The notes under the pieces are model-generated. The model had not been told where the DNA came from, did not search any database, and was given only the letters and a program-made list of their open reading frames with translations. The translations under genes and the position numbers were made by a program. From CAZGNZ01 sp964527215 (GTDB lineage: Bacteria > Fidelibacterota > Marinisomatia > SCGC-AAA003-L08 > JACNLC01), in assembly GCA_964527215.1 (NCBI GenBank), contig CAZGNZ010000004.1, forward strand, positions 62,001 to 126,000: a stretch of DNA of 64,000 bases, in the 5' to 3' direction. Of the stretch, positions 26,285 through 34,940 are shown piece by piece. Positions within the stretch are counted from its first letter, which is position 1, and the number at the start of each line of letters is the position of its first letter.

Positions 26285-26757
26285 GGCAGTCCGGAATTTT
26301 GATTTGTCTCGATTTATCAACTTGACACTTGTGTCAAAGGAGACAAAAGGTTGGTATTCTGCTCACCAGAGCGGATTTTTGAAATCCTGCATTTCATTCC
26401 AGTCGGTCACTTGAAGCAGAATAACGACAGCTCCACATAATCCACAGAATTCAGTCTGCTCCGGTATTGTCAAAATTACATAAACGGTGCATTTGAAAAA
26501 ATCACAACCGGCAGATCAAGATCATCCAGGTTTTTAAAATTACTCAAAACATTTTCAGAATAGAATTGACAGCCTGAAAGCTGATCTTCAGATTGCAGTT
26601 TATCGTTTCGCAAATGGTGTGTATCTCAAGCAGAATCAATATTTCAAAATATCCTGCAGTGTCTTAATATTTCCGTCATACCCGCTGACTGCTGCATGGC
26701 ACGTCGCTGCAGCAAAGGATGGTTGGAATTCAGTAAACTTAAAATAAAAGACAAATC
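26285..26757. other. Divergent intergenic region with a palindromic operator candidate
   Basis: The gap separates the GH3 gene (minus) and the barrel enzyme (plus). TTGACAC-TT-GTGTCAA at 26322-26337 is a perfect 7+2+7 palindrome and contains a TTGACA hexamer on either strand. A second copy of its first 13 bases is at 19965. No gene was recognised in the remaining AT-rich DNA. Confidence 0.35.
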
Positions 26758-29262
26758 ATGTGGCAAATCAATCAAACATCCATAAAACAATATTCATCAG
26801 TCGTCTCAGGAGTGATATTGCTTTCCCGGCTGATATTCGCGTTCACGGATGATGGGTTCTCGAGCAATGCCAAGGTTTTCAGCGGACGGTACGGTCAGAT
26901 TGAAATCGGTGCAAAATATGCCGGCATCGAATTTCATCACAGCCGTCCGCTGCCGTCCAGGATCAGTTTTTACACCCCCGTTGCCAACAGTATCGATTTG
27001 AGTACGGATTACTGGAAGAGGGATCAGTCCATGCCTCTGAAAATTGCCCTGAATATTGATGGGCACGACCTGGATCCCGGCAGCCGCTCCCTGACGTACA
27101 TGTATACTCCCTGGCGAATTTGTTTTACGGATACATTCCGAAATGTCACAGGAACGTACCAGTATTTCACCGAAGACAGCATTCCCGGATTCATTTTTGA
27201 GATCAGTCTGGAAAACACTGACAGCACCGCAAAGGACATCGATCTGGAATCCGCGATGAACATGACGCTTCGGACCAGCCATACATATGCATGGATCAGA
27301 GCAGACCGGATTGATTTGGATTGGAATGATCAGTGTTTTAGGGCCGAGTTTCCGAATGCGGCAGCGGATTCCACAGCGGTACTGGTGAAGAATTCCGGCA
27401 GTCCGGCGAACTCGGGTGTGCAAACAGACAATCCGGATGGATCAGTTTCAGTCGGCTTCAAATATCAGAAGCGGCTGGAACCGGGAGAAACCCTTTTGCT
27501 GCGGCAGATCTATACAGCATGTCCAATTGCGGAAACTGATGTTGTTAAAGACGTGATCAGACGGGATCCGATGTCCTTGGTGGCTGCATGGGAAAAGCGG
27601 GTAATGCACCATGCCGGAAAACGAGAACCGCCCCCCATGAAATTCAACAGTCCGGAACTGCAGGAAACAGCCCTGTGGTCTCGCATGGTAATGGCAGCCA
27701 ACCGTCATTACATCGACGGGGAAACTCTCCCGATGCCCTGTCCGGCGGAGTATAATTTCTTTTTTACCCATGACTTTCTCCTCACATCTCTGGCAGCCGT
27801 TTTCTTTGATCCGGATTATGTCCGGAACGGTTTTGATTTTCTGCTGACAAAAGTTCAGGAGGACTCAGTTCTCGCCCATGCCTATTACTGGAAAGACAGT
27901 CGGTATGTAACTGAAACCTGCACGCCGGACAACTGGAATCACTTGTGGTTTATTCTGACTGCAGCCTCGTACCTGCGCCACACGGAAGACCGTGAACTGC
28001 TGCACAGACTGTTTCCAGTTCTGCACAAAAGTCTGAACACCATGCTGACCAATCTGGGGGATGACGGACTGATGTATGCCCGCAGACCGGACTGGTGGGA
28101 TACCGGAAATATTTACGGTGCCAGGGCATATATCACTGTACTGATGAGCCGGGCTCTTCGTGAATATCATTTTATGTGTGCCAGACTGGGACTTGACGGG
28201 GGAGGCCGGGCGGAATACCTGGAACTGGCCGGTGAAATGCAGCAGGCACTCAACCGGGAATTATGGGATGAGGATGCTGGTTATCTGTTGAATCATCTCA
28301 CCGATAAAAACATTGATCGCCACTATTATACCGGCCCGCTTCTGGCTGCCCGTTTTGATTTGCTGAATGAAAAACGGAAAAAGACACTCATCGAAACAGC
28401 CGGCAGAGAACTGCTGGATGTGAAAATTGGAATCCGGAATGCAATGCCGCCGGATTTCCATACCCTGATTGAACAGTATCATTTTAATGGAATGGAGTCA
28501 GGAGAGCCATATGTCTATTTTAACGGCGGCGTCTGGCCGCACGGCAATGCCTGGTACATTCTTGCTCAGATTTACAGCGGTTTTCCCGAAGCCGCCGCTG
28601 ATGCGCTCATCCGCTACATGTCTCTTACCGGCATTCAGAACAGTCCAAACGGACAGCCCTCTTTTTATGAATACCGCATGACGGATCCCCAGTCGCCAGA
28701 CTACGGCCGGATTGACAAGCCCACATTTCTTTGGGCCGGAGGATGGTTTCTCCAATGCCTGTATCAGCTGGCAGGAGTCAGGGAAAATATCTGGAATATC
28801 TCATTCAGCCCGAATATTCCGGATTGTCTTTCAGGGAGTGAATATGAGCTGATGATCTCGGGCCAGAGGGCAAAGGCTGCATATCAGGGCAGCGGCAGCT
28901 TTTTCAGGAAAATTGAGGTTGACGGCAGAACTTCCCCGTCCGCAGTGATATGGGAACCGGCAAAAAATATCAGGCTTGTCAGAGGTGTTCCGGAAGCACC
29001 CTATCTTGCAGAAGCAAACTGTCAGGTGTTGCGGGTAGAGCTGATTCGTGATCATTCATTGAAAGTTTCCTTCCATGCCCATGGTAATCGTGATGCCGCA
29101 CTCAAGTTGATTTCGTCCGGTCGGCCAATTGAGGGATTTTCTACGCGGGACGGAGAAAAATTAAAAATATTGTCCATGAAGGATGGCCCGGTATGGCGAA
29201 GTCACGTACGGATCAGTCAGATAGATACCGCCGGCAGTGTAATCATGAACTTTGAACCGTAA
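26758..29262 (+). CDS. Secreted (alpha/alpha)6-barrel carbohydrate-active enzyme (family uncertain)
   Basis: A large 834-residue protein. It has a beta-rich N-terminal domain (about 40-280), a helical (alpha/alpha)6-barrel core (about 300-690) and a short beta C-terminal domain. This is the layout of glycosidases and phosphorylases such as GH94, GH63 and debranching (amylo-alpha-1,6-glucosidase) enzymes. Landmarks are EYNFFFTHDFLLTSLAAVFF, AYYWKDSRYVTETCTPDNWN, ARRPDWWDTGNIYGARAY and YFNGGVWPHGNAWYILAQ. Acidic residues in the last three segments are the probable catalytic ones. A hydrophobic stretch (residues 11-29) may be a signal peptide. The ribosome site is weak. A CTGCCC-GCCGGT-GGGCAG hairpin directly follows the stop. 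Family membership beyond the fold is not assigned. Confidence 0.7.
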   Translation: MWQINQTSIKQYSSVVSGVILLSRLIFAFTDDGFSSNAKVFSGRYGQIEIGAKYAGIEFHHSRPLPSRISFYTPVANSIDLSTDYWKRDQSMPLKIALNIDGHDLDPGSRSLTYMYTPWRICFTDTFRNVTGTYQYFTEDSIPGFIFEISLENTDSTAKDIDLESAMNMTLRTSHTYAWIRADRIDLDWNDQCFRAEFPNAAADSTAVLVKNSGSPANSGVQTDNPDGSVSVGFKYQKRLEPGETLLLRQIYTACPIAETDVVKDVIRRDPMSLVAAWEKRVMHHAGKREPPPMKFNSPELQETALWSRMVMAANRHYIDGETLPMPCPAEYNFFFTHDFLLTSLAAVFFDPDYVRNGFDFLLTKVQEDSVLAHAYYWKDSRYVTETCTPDNWNHLWFILTAASYLRHTEDRELLHRLFPVLHKSLNTMLTNLGDDGLMYARRPDWWDTGNIYGARAYITVLMSRALREYHFMCARLGLDGGGRAEYLELAGEMQQALNRELWDEDAGYLLNHLTDKNIDRHYYTGPLLAARFDLLNEKRKKTLIETAGRELLDVKIGIRNAMPPDFHTLIEQYHFNGMESGEPYVYFNGGVWPHGNAWYILAQIYSGFPEAAADALIRYMSLTGIQNSPNGQPSFYEYRMTDPQSPDYGRIDKPTFLWAGGWFLQCLYQLAGVRENIWNISFSPNIPDCLSGSEYELMISGQRAKAAYQGSGSFFRKIEVDGRTSPSAVIWEPAKNIRLVRGVPEAPYLAEANCQVLRVELIRDHSLKVSFHAHGNRDAALKLISSGRPIEGFSTRDGEKLKILSMKDGPVWRSHVRISQIDTAGSVIMNFEP

Positions 29263-29280
29263 CTGCCCGCCGGTGGGCAG
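29263..29280 (+). terminator. Stem-loop after the barrel enzyme (REP-like fragment)
   Basis: CTGCCC (29263-29268), loop GCCGGT and GGGCAG (29275-29280) form a perfect 6-bp stem immediately after the stop. It resembles the head of the REP-like repeat but lacks the remainder and has no T-run. Confidence 0.35.
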
Positions 29281-29412
29281 TGAAATCCGGTTGGATCTGA
29301 GACCAGCAGAACTGACTCCGGCACGAGATTGAAAGTATCTGTCAGATAGCGGGAATTGCACAGCAGCTACCGAATCCGGCGGAAGTGAAATATGTTGGGA
29401 TATGTGTAAACA

Positions 29413-29435
29413 ACTATAGTATATTATGGTATAGT
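29413..29435 (+). promoter_or_regulatory. Candidate PadR operator
   Basis: ACTATA (29413-29418) and TATAGT (29430-29435) are perfect inverted repeats around an AT-rich centre, in the otherwise GC-balanced leader of the PadR gene, 78 bp upstream of its start. PadR regulators commonly repress their own operons through AT-rich palindromes overlapping the promoter. The assignment is inference. Confidence 0.4.
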
Positions 29436-29512
29436 AAATTTAATAGTAGTAGGATAACTGTGGTGGTCAGTTTGGATACCCGCTATTCTGAATTCATAAC
29501 ATTGAGCATGAT

Positions 29513-29893
29513 ATGAGTAACGATAAAAACATTCAGAAATCCATTGCAAATTGGGAAAAGGAATATAAAAAAGGATTCACGGCATATATTGTTCTGGTTT
29601 TCCTGAAAAACCAAACCATGTACGGATATGAAATACGGAAGAAGCTGGAAGAACTCACTGATAATTCAATTACCTATCAGGACAGTGCAATCTACCAGAT
29701 TCTTAAAAGGCTCAGTCAGAACAAACTTGTCACTTTTGAGACTAGAAAATCATACCAGGGTCCACCCAGAAAATATTATACGATTACGGATTCAGGTCTC
29801 AAGGCCGTCAACCTTTTCACGCAAAAACATGTTCGCCCTATCCAACGGGCCATATCAGTGCTGCTTGCAGATCACTTTCCGGAAGATTCGTAA
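29513..29893 (+). CDS. PadR-family transcriptional regulator
   Basis: A 126-residue winged-helix regulator. The PadR core runs AYIVLVFLKNQTMYGYEIRK (helix 1-2), then a recognition region DSAIYQILKRLSQNKLVTFE and the wing KSYQGPPRKYYTITDSGLKA. PadR proteins are usually ligand-responsive repressors. It lacks a long C-terminal dimerisation helix and so belongs to the short PadR-s2 type. It is the first gene of a three-gene set; its stop codon shares a base with the start of the nitronate monooxygenase-like gene, so it probably regulates that operon. Confidence 0.92.
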   Translation: MSNDKNIQKSIANWEKEYKKGFTAYIVLVFLKNQTMYGYEIRKKLEELTDNSITYQDSAIYQILKRLSQNKLVTFETRKSYQGPPRKYYTITDSGLKAVNLFTQKHVRPIQRAISVLLADHFPEDS

Positions 29894-31002
29894 TGAAAAG
29901 GATGACTTTCCCTTCACTCAGTATTGGCAATATCACTGTACCGGTTCCCATAATCCAGGGTGGAATGGGAGTTGGGATATCGTTATCAGGTCTGTCATCT
30001 GCAGTAGCCAACGCAGGTGGAATCGGTGTGATTTCGGCGATTGGACTGGGATATCTGTACCCACAGCAAGGATTGAGTGCGGATGAATCCGGTTTGGCTG
30101 CAGTTAAAAACGAAATCCGAAAAGCACGGGAATTGACCAATGGCATTCTTGGGATTAACATTATGCATGCCCTCACCGATTTTGACCGAATCCTGCAGAC
30201 AGCACTCAGGGAGGAGATCGATCTGATCTTTATCGGTGCAGGACTGCCGATCCGGCTGCCTAAAAAACTGGCTTTCAATCTGTTAGACCAATTCAAGTCC
30301 AAAATAGTACCGATCGTATCTTCTTCCCGGGCATTGAATATCATTTTCAAGAGCTGGGACCGGAAATACAACAGGGTTCCTGATGCAGTTGTGGTAGAAG
30401 GTCCTCTCGCCGGGGGACATCTTGGCTTTAAGGCAAATGAAATCAGAAATCCGTTGAATACCTTGGAAAAACTGATACCCCAGGTAAAAACAGCAATCCG
30501 TCCCTTTGCTGAAAAATACAAACAGAAGATTCCGCTGATAGCCGCGGGGGGAATTTATTCCGGGAAGGATATATTTAAATTTATCCAGTTGGGCGCAGAC
30601 GGTGTACAGATGGGTACTCGTTTTGTCGCAACCAATGAATGCGATGCTTCTATTGAGTTTAAGGAAGAATATGTAAACTGCCGGAAAGAAGATATCGGGA
30701 TTGTTGAAAGTCCGGTTGGATTACCTGGTCGCGGTATTATTAATAAATTTTTAAAAGATGTGAGAAACGGAAGCAGGAAACCATTTCGCTGTCCGTATAA
30801 ATGCCTGAAAAATTGTGAATATCAATCTGCGCCCTACTGTATTGCCTTGGCATTGATCAATGCTTTGAAAGGGCGATTCAGCCGGGGGTTTGCTTTCTGC
30901 GGTGAATCGGCCTGGCGGATCAGGGAAATCATACCAGTGCAGAAATTGATTGATGAGCTGAAAGAGGGGTACTGCCGTGCTGCCACTGAGGATTCCACAT
31001 GA
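29893..31002 (+). CDS. Nitronate monooxygenase family flavoenzyme
   Basis: An FMN-dependent TIM-barrel enzyme of the nitronate monooxygenase / FabK-like group. The start PVPIIQGGMGVGISLSGLSS and AVANAGGIGVIS are the phosphate-binding opening of the family. The catalytic-type His is in GPLAGGHLGF. The FMN phosphate site is IPLIAAGGIYSGKDIFKF ... GADGVQMGTRF. A cysteine-rich segment (CPYKCLKNCEYQSAPYC, about 304-320) typical of one subgroup follows. Activity could be nitroalkane detoxification or enoyl-ACP reduction (FabK); sequence alone does not decide. It is translationally coupled to PadR upstream and overlaps the GNAT gene downstream. Confidence 0.9.
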   Translation: MKRMTFPSLSIGNITVPVPIIQGGMGVGISLSGLSSAVANAGGIGVISAIGLGYLYPQQGLSADESGLAAVKNEIRKARELTNGILGINIMHALTDFDRILQTALREEIDLIFIGAGLPIRLPKKLAFNLLDQFKSKIVPIVSSSRALNIIFKSWDRKYNRVPDAVVVEGPLAGGHLGFKANEIRNPLNTLEKLIPQVKTAIRPFAEKYKQKIPLIAAGGIYSGKDIFKFIQLGADGVQMGTRFVATNECDASIEFKEEYVNCRKEDIGIVESPVGLPGRGIINKFLKDVRNGSRKPFRCPYKCLKNCEYQSAPYCIALALINALKGRFSRGFAFCGESAWRIREIIPVQKLIDELKEGYCRAATEDST

Positions 31003-31504
31003 GATTCATTTCCGTCTGAAGTCATCTTACCCGGTTGTAATCCGCGTGCTGGAGCAGCAGGATATCAAGTCACTTCGGGAAGGATTTCAGAAACTGTCAG
31101 CAGCTTCCATTTTCTCGAGATTCCTGACACCGGAAAAAAGGTTGAATCCGGATGAACTGCACGGCATGCTTGATCAAAATAGTACTCAGAAACTGATCCT
31201 TGGCGCTTTTGGAACCAAGGGCGGGTTGTGTGAAAGTATTGGTGTTGCCGAGTATCATCAAGACAGCCTGCAGCCCGGTCAGGCGGAAATGGCAGTCACA
31301 ATCATTGATGAGTATCAGAATCAGGGATTGGGCACCTGTTTTTTACAAATACTCATGAAGGCCGGAAAACTTGCGGGTTTTCAAAAATTCAGCGGATATC
31401 TTCTTGAAGGCAATCTGAAAATGAAGCATATTCTGAATAAGTTTAATGCTGTATTCAAATGGGCGGGCGGACCCATCCTGCGTTTTGAACTGCCGGTCCT
31501 GTAA
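30977..31504 (+). CDS. GNAT-family N-acetyltransferase
   Basis: A 175-residue acetyltransferase-like protein. Acetyl-CoA-binding motif A is readable in EMAVTIIDEYQNQGLGTCFLQILMKAG (about 108-134; QNQGLG is the pyrophosphate loop). The N-terminal region VIRVLEQQDIKSLREGFQKLSAASIFSRFL matches the acetyltransferase domain fused to acyl-CoA synthetase-like proteins such as Pat. The GTG start at 30977 overlaps the preceding gene by 26 bases and has AAAGAGGGG upstream. It may modify an enzyme of the same operon; this is speculation. Confidence 0.82.
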   Translation: MLPLRIPHEIHFRLKSSYPVVIRVLEQQDIKSLREGFQKLSAASIFSRFLTPEKRLNPDELHGMLDQNSTQKLILGAFGTKGGLCESIGVAEYHQDSLQPGQAEMAVTIIDEYQNQGLGTCFLQILMKAGKLAGFQKFSGYLLEGNLKMKHILNKFNAVFKWAGGPILRFELPVL

Positions 31505-31566
31505 TTCGGCACTGAGCTGCCTTTTTCGCTCATCCAGTCAGGAATCCGAGGTGACCGGAAATTCAT

Positions 31567-32577
31567 TTACTGATTGAGGGTCAGAATTATTCCGACAATG
31601 GATACCACATCCAGCACATTTATGTCACCGTCCGAATTGACGTCTGCCGCAGTTTCCTCAAATACAGTAGGTTCTGACGCGTTCAGGATGAAGTTGATTA
31701 CCAATATAATATCAAGAACATCCAGTGAGTCATCAAAATTGGTATCACCATCTGCCAGTACCGGAGCGTGCGTTCGGGAAAGCATTTCAGCCAGCATCCA
31801 CCAGAAAGCCCGTCCTTTTAAATTGCAGTTCAGCGGCTGGGAATGAGCACAGCCGCAGGGTTCGCAGAGGTCGGAATCCGGATGGCTGCCGCACCATTCC
31901 TGGGCCCAGTTGCCGCCGTTGTAATCACAGTTGTCGTTGGCAAACAGTTCAAGATAGCCGTTCCCGTCCGGATCAAAACTTTCAATATCTGCAAAATCAA
32001 ACAGTATCTTATCGTTTGCCAGACAGAAATCCCGAATCTGCTGATTCCGGGCATGCAGGTTGCCGTTTACGCCTGACCCATCCAGATGACCGGTCATGTA
32101 GATAAACTGCACATCGGGATAATCCGCTTCCAGTTGATTCATTGCTTCCAGGTAGGTATTGATTCCTGCTTCAGTGTTATCTGAACATCCTCCGCACCAG
32201 GACCACATCACCACATTCCGGTCGTTGGAAGGATTATCCAGCTGAGTCCGGGTAGCGGATTCCCACGCCAGGCTGCCGTTGTGTCCCAGATCACCTCCGG
32301 TTTCCTGATATGACAGATACCCGTCTGCTCCGGATGAACTGTATCCGTATTGATCGCCGTACAGGTCGAAAACAGTGCCCATGCCGGTCGTAATCTGGCT
32401 GCCGTGAGAGGTATGACCATACCAGATCCGGCATTCGGTTTTTGCCAGATCAATCCAGGAGTATGGAACCGCGTCCAGAACGGTGCAGGTATGGTTGGAA
32501 ACTACGGGCTGAGCGGTAAGCAGGGCTGTCAGCAGAATCACAGCAGAAGATATCAGTTTCGGGGTGTTTTTTTTCAT
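31567..32577 (-). CDS. Secreted protein with C-terminal dockerin-like repeats (SGNH-like core, uncertain)
   Basis: A 336-residue exported protein. The signal peptide (MKKNTPKLISSAVILLTALLTAQP) is followed by a core of about 230 residues, and then two dockerin-type calcium loops, DTNFDDSLDVLDIILVINFI and DVNSDGDINVLDVVSIVGII. The core contains WYGHTSHGSQITTG, VVMWSWCGGCSD and VQFIYMTGHLDGSG, which read like a lipase/esterase-type alpha/beta fold with candidate Ser and His residues, but I cannot place it firmly. It has ten or so cysteines clustered near CGSHPDSDLCEPCGCAH, suggesting disulfides or metal binding. The repeats match those of the GH16 protein at 22570. Confidence 0.75.
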   Translation of the reverse strand: MKKNTPKLISSAVILLTALLTAQPVVSNHTCTVLDAVPYSWIDLAKTECRIWYGHTSHGSQITTGMGTVFDLYGDQYGYSSSGADGYLSYQETGGDLGHNGSLAWESATRTQLDNPSNDRNVVMWSWCGGCSDNTEAGINTYLEAMNQLEADYPDVQFIYMTGHLDGSGVNGNLHARNQQIRDFCLANDKILFDFADIESFDPDGNGYLELFANDNCDYNGGNWAQEWCGSHPDSDLCEPCGCAHSQPLNCNLKGRAFWWMLAEMLSRTHAPVLADGDTNFDDSLDVLDIILVINFILNASEPTVFEETAADVNSDGDINVLDVVSIVGIILTLNQ

Positions 32578-32888
32578 GGCGGCTCCTCTTATTTTTTTTC
32601 TATTTGCCTATGCTTCAAAAACATCTGATGAAGTATCAGGTGAATGATTGGAAGGTTTTGAACTCCGGTTCTGAAATTTGTATTTCCAATCATCGACTCC
32701 GACAGAATCTGCTGCGGCAGTGGGATATGGAGGAACGCAAACCCCCGGTTTCCGGTGAAGTCACTTGGAAGAGAAAAACCGGGAATGATTCTCCATTCTC
32801 TGCATGGACATCGTCCAGTTCAAGCACAATAAAAAAGTCAGGCCGGACAGATAGAAATGAGTCATTTCCACCATTTATTCAAGACTGC

Positions 32889-33060
32889 TTGAATTGCATT
32901 TAACAATCCACGTCGTCAGGGTGCGGTAATGGAAAAATGGCTTTGCCAAGTGTTAAATGCGTTAGAAAAAATTGTGGTGCTATGCAGAAATCGCAGACTG
33001 CAAACAGGCAGTCCGGGATGAAAGACCAACCACCTTTGTTGATGGATATTCAGATTTCGG
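32889..33060 (+). repeat. Diverged dispersed repeat, copy 1
   Basis: It aligns nearly without gaps to 57658-57830. Shared landmarks are GCATTTAACA, CACGTC, TTAAATG, GAAATCGC and a hairpin (here GACTGC / GCAGTC at 32996-33013). The distances between landmarks are conserved to within one base. The hairpin sequence differs between copies but the pairing is kept. No intact gene is present. Confidence 0.5.
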
Positions 33061-33321
33061 AATTTTTTTTGTTATAAATTTCATTCAGCAACTGGTAAAA
33101 ATACACCGTGCAGGATAGTTGGAACCATGAATATTCTTCATGTCGAAAACCCACTTCATTCATTTCAATATTGGAATGACATCTGAAATGGACCTTCTTT
33201 CTCCCTAAATTTAATCCGTTTGCGGTCGTACAAGTGCACTCGATTACATTCGTTATGCCTTGACACAAAATCCCGGATTCAGGTCTCGCCTTCAGGCTCG
33301 TTCCGATTAATCGCACAATTT

Positions 33322-33412
33322 GAATCCGCCAGTGGGCGTGGCGGCGAAATGAAAAATGATTACATCACTGATGATACCCCGTCCCGTCAGCTGACGGGCG
33401 GGGAAATTCATT
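33322..33412 (+). repeat. REP-like palindromic repeat (variant II)
   Basis: It begins GAATCCGCCAGTGGGCGTGG and ends CCGTCCCGTCAGCTGACGGG + CGGGGAAATTCATT, with a middle of about 40 bases. Both ends form hairpins. It matches the copies at 38581 and (reversed) 12915 most closely. Confidence 0.75.
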
Positions 33413-33524
33413 GGCCGGTGAAATCTTCCGCAGCGTGTAGGAACGTATTCAGGCCTAACCGCGAACTGTAATGAAAACCGAACTTTAAAAAAGCCACACG
33501 GAAGCATTCAGGGAAATAATTTCA

Positions 33525-34616
33525 TTGATAGAAAAAAACCATATAAATCACAGGAAATTCCTCTTTGACTTATTCTTCATGGTCTCGATGGTTTTGCTTC
33601 TGACAAGATGCAGTGTATCGGGAGCGGAGCCATTTTATGAAACAGAGGTAGAAATCCGAAGCTCAATTGACGGGGCTGTTTTGTCCGGAACGCTGGCTGT
33701 ACCAGAATCGGACGAACCCAAACCCGCGGTTCTGCTGATTCAGGGTTCCGGTCCATTGGATCGGGATGAAACGGTTTTCGGACATGCGCCATTTAAAGAC
33801 ATCTCCAACAGCCTGGCGGCAGCGGGGTGTGTGGTGCTCAGAATGGACCGCAGGGGAGTCGGAAGATCAGAAGGCATCTACCGGCTGATGGATTTTGAGA
33901 TATTTAAAAACGATTCCTATGACGCATTTAAGGCACTGAAGGGACATGATGACACCGATCCGGATAAAACTGGAATTCTCGGTCACAGTCTAGGGGCTTT
34001 TTTTGCATTGAATATTGCACAGCTTGATTCTTCCGTATCGTCCCTGATCCTGATGACTCCCAGCGGTATCTGGGGAAAAGACATTATTGAGGCTCAGAAT
34101 CTGTCATGGGCAGTGCATTCGGGGTTGTCAGAAGATGCACAGGGAAAAATCAAATCAATGAGCAGCCAACTGGCAGACATCATTTGTGCCGGGACCGGGT
34201 CAGAGCGGGAACAGCAGGATTTTTGCCGGATCTATGAGAATATTGCCCGAAATCTCAGCACGGACTTGAGAAATATGTTTTATCCCGGGCCGGCAGATTT
34301 GGCTTACCGCTGTTTTACCGCGCCTGAGTACCGGAATGCAATGGCATATGAACCGGTGGAACATCTGAAAGCTGTTTCCTGTCCGATCCTTGTACTATTG
34401 GGAGACAAGGATCCGTTTGTGCCTTTTGATGTCAATTTTCCAATCATTAAAGGTGCATTGCAGTCGGGATGCACCTCACGGTATGAGATCAAAATGCTTG
34501 AGGATCACAACCATCATCTTCAGAAGTGTCAAACCGGTCACCCGGGGGAAATGGCCGGGATCAGAGAATCGGTCTCGCAGACCGCACTTGAAATGATTTG
34601 TGACTGGGTGCGGTAA
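33525..34616 (+). CDS. Secreted alpha/beta hydrolase (esterase/peptidase S9-like)
   Basis: A 363-residue alpha/beta hydrolase. The nucleophile elbow GHSLGAFFA carries the catalytic Ser, the oxyanion region reads LLIQGSGPLDRDET, the acid is probably the Asp in LVLLGDKDPFVPFD, and the His is in LEDHNHHLQ. The N-terminus has a hydrophobic signal (about 12-28) ending LLLTRCS, which suggests a lipoprotein with Cys29. The TTG start at 33525 has AGGGAAA upstream; the ATG at 33579 would remove most of the signal, so TTG is preferred. Substrate is unknown; relatives cleave acyl esters or peptides. Confidence 0.82.
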   Translation: MIEKNHINHRKFLFDLFFMVSMVLLLTRCSVSGAEPFYETEVEIRSSIDGAVLSGTLAVPESDEPKPAVLLIQGSGPLDRDETVFGHAPFKDISNSLAAAGCVVLRMDRRGVGRSEGIYRLMDFEIFKNDSYDAFKALKGHDDTDPDKTGILGHSLGAFFALNIAQLDSSVSSLILMTPSGIWGKDIIEAQNLSWAVHSGLSEDAQGKIKSMSSQLADIICAGTGSEREQQDFCRIYENIARNLSTDLRNMFYPGPADLAYRCFTAPEYRNAMAYEPVEHLKAVSCPILVLLGDKDPFVPFDVNFPIIKGALQSGCTSRYEIKMLEDHNHHLQKCQTGHPGEMAGIRESVSQTALEMICDWVR

Positions 34617-34940
34617 TGGCACAGAATCAGCCGATTATTTCCAATCACGTAAATGCCTGAACTTGACCGTCTTTCAACATTTGTGAGCAATGAGAAAGAC
34701 AAAGGATTTTAAAAACGACGAATTCCCGATTCCCGCGGCTGTGGATTAAGAAAAGGGTCAAACGGATTATTGGCGGTGGTGATATGGTAGGGATTCATAC
34801 ACCGTCAAGCCGTCGCCGGGAGTCAGTAATACTGCGGGTCCTGAAGTCCTTCAGCGGCATTCAGCCTGCGGCAAATCACATGCAGCTGACTGGTAATTTT
34901 ACCGTATTCTGGTCAAGAGCAGATTAAAACAGGAGATTTG
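34617..34940. other. Intergenic region, no gene seen
   Basis: 324 bp between the alpha/beta hydrolase and DUF2130 genes. It has only short frames and no hairpin with a T-run. An AGGAG ribosome site (34931-34935) for the next gene ends it. Confidence 0.35.

Larger units (their letters stand above)
32578..33524. other. 947-bp gene-poor region with repeats
   Basis: It holds a diverged repeat (32889-33060) shared with 57658-57830 and a REP-like repeat (33322-33412). GATTGGAA (from about 32647) and TTCCAATC (ending about 32684) form a long inverted repeat. Open frames at 32604-32903 (+) and 33050-33316 (-) resemble no family and have skewed composition, so I do not call them. The region looks like a graveyard of decayed elements. 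Confidence 0.45.

Noticed and set aside
32604..32903. A 99-codon frame (+) and an 88-codon frame at 33050-33316 (-)
   Set aside because: No family resemblance, no ribosome site, and a location among decayed repeats.
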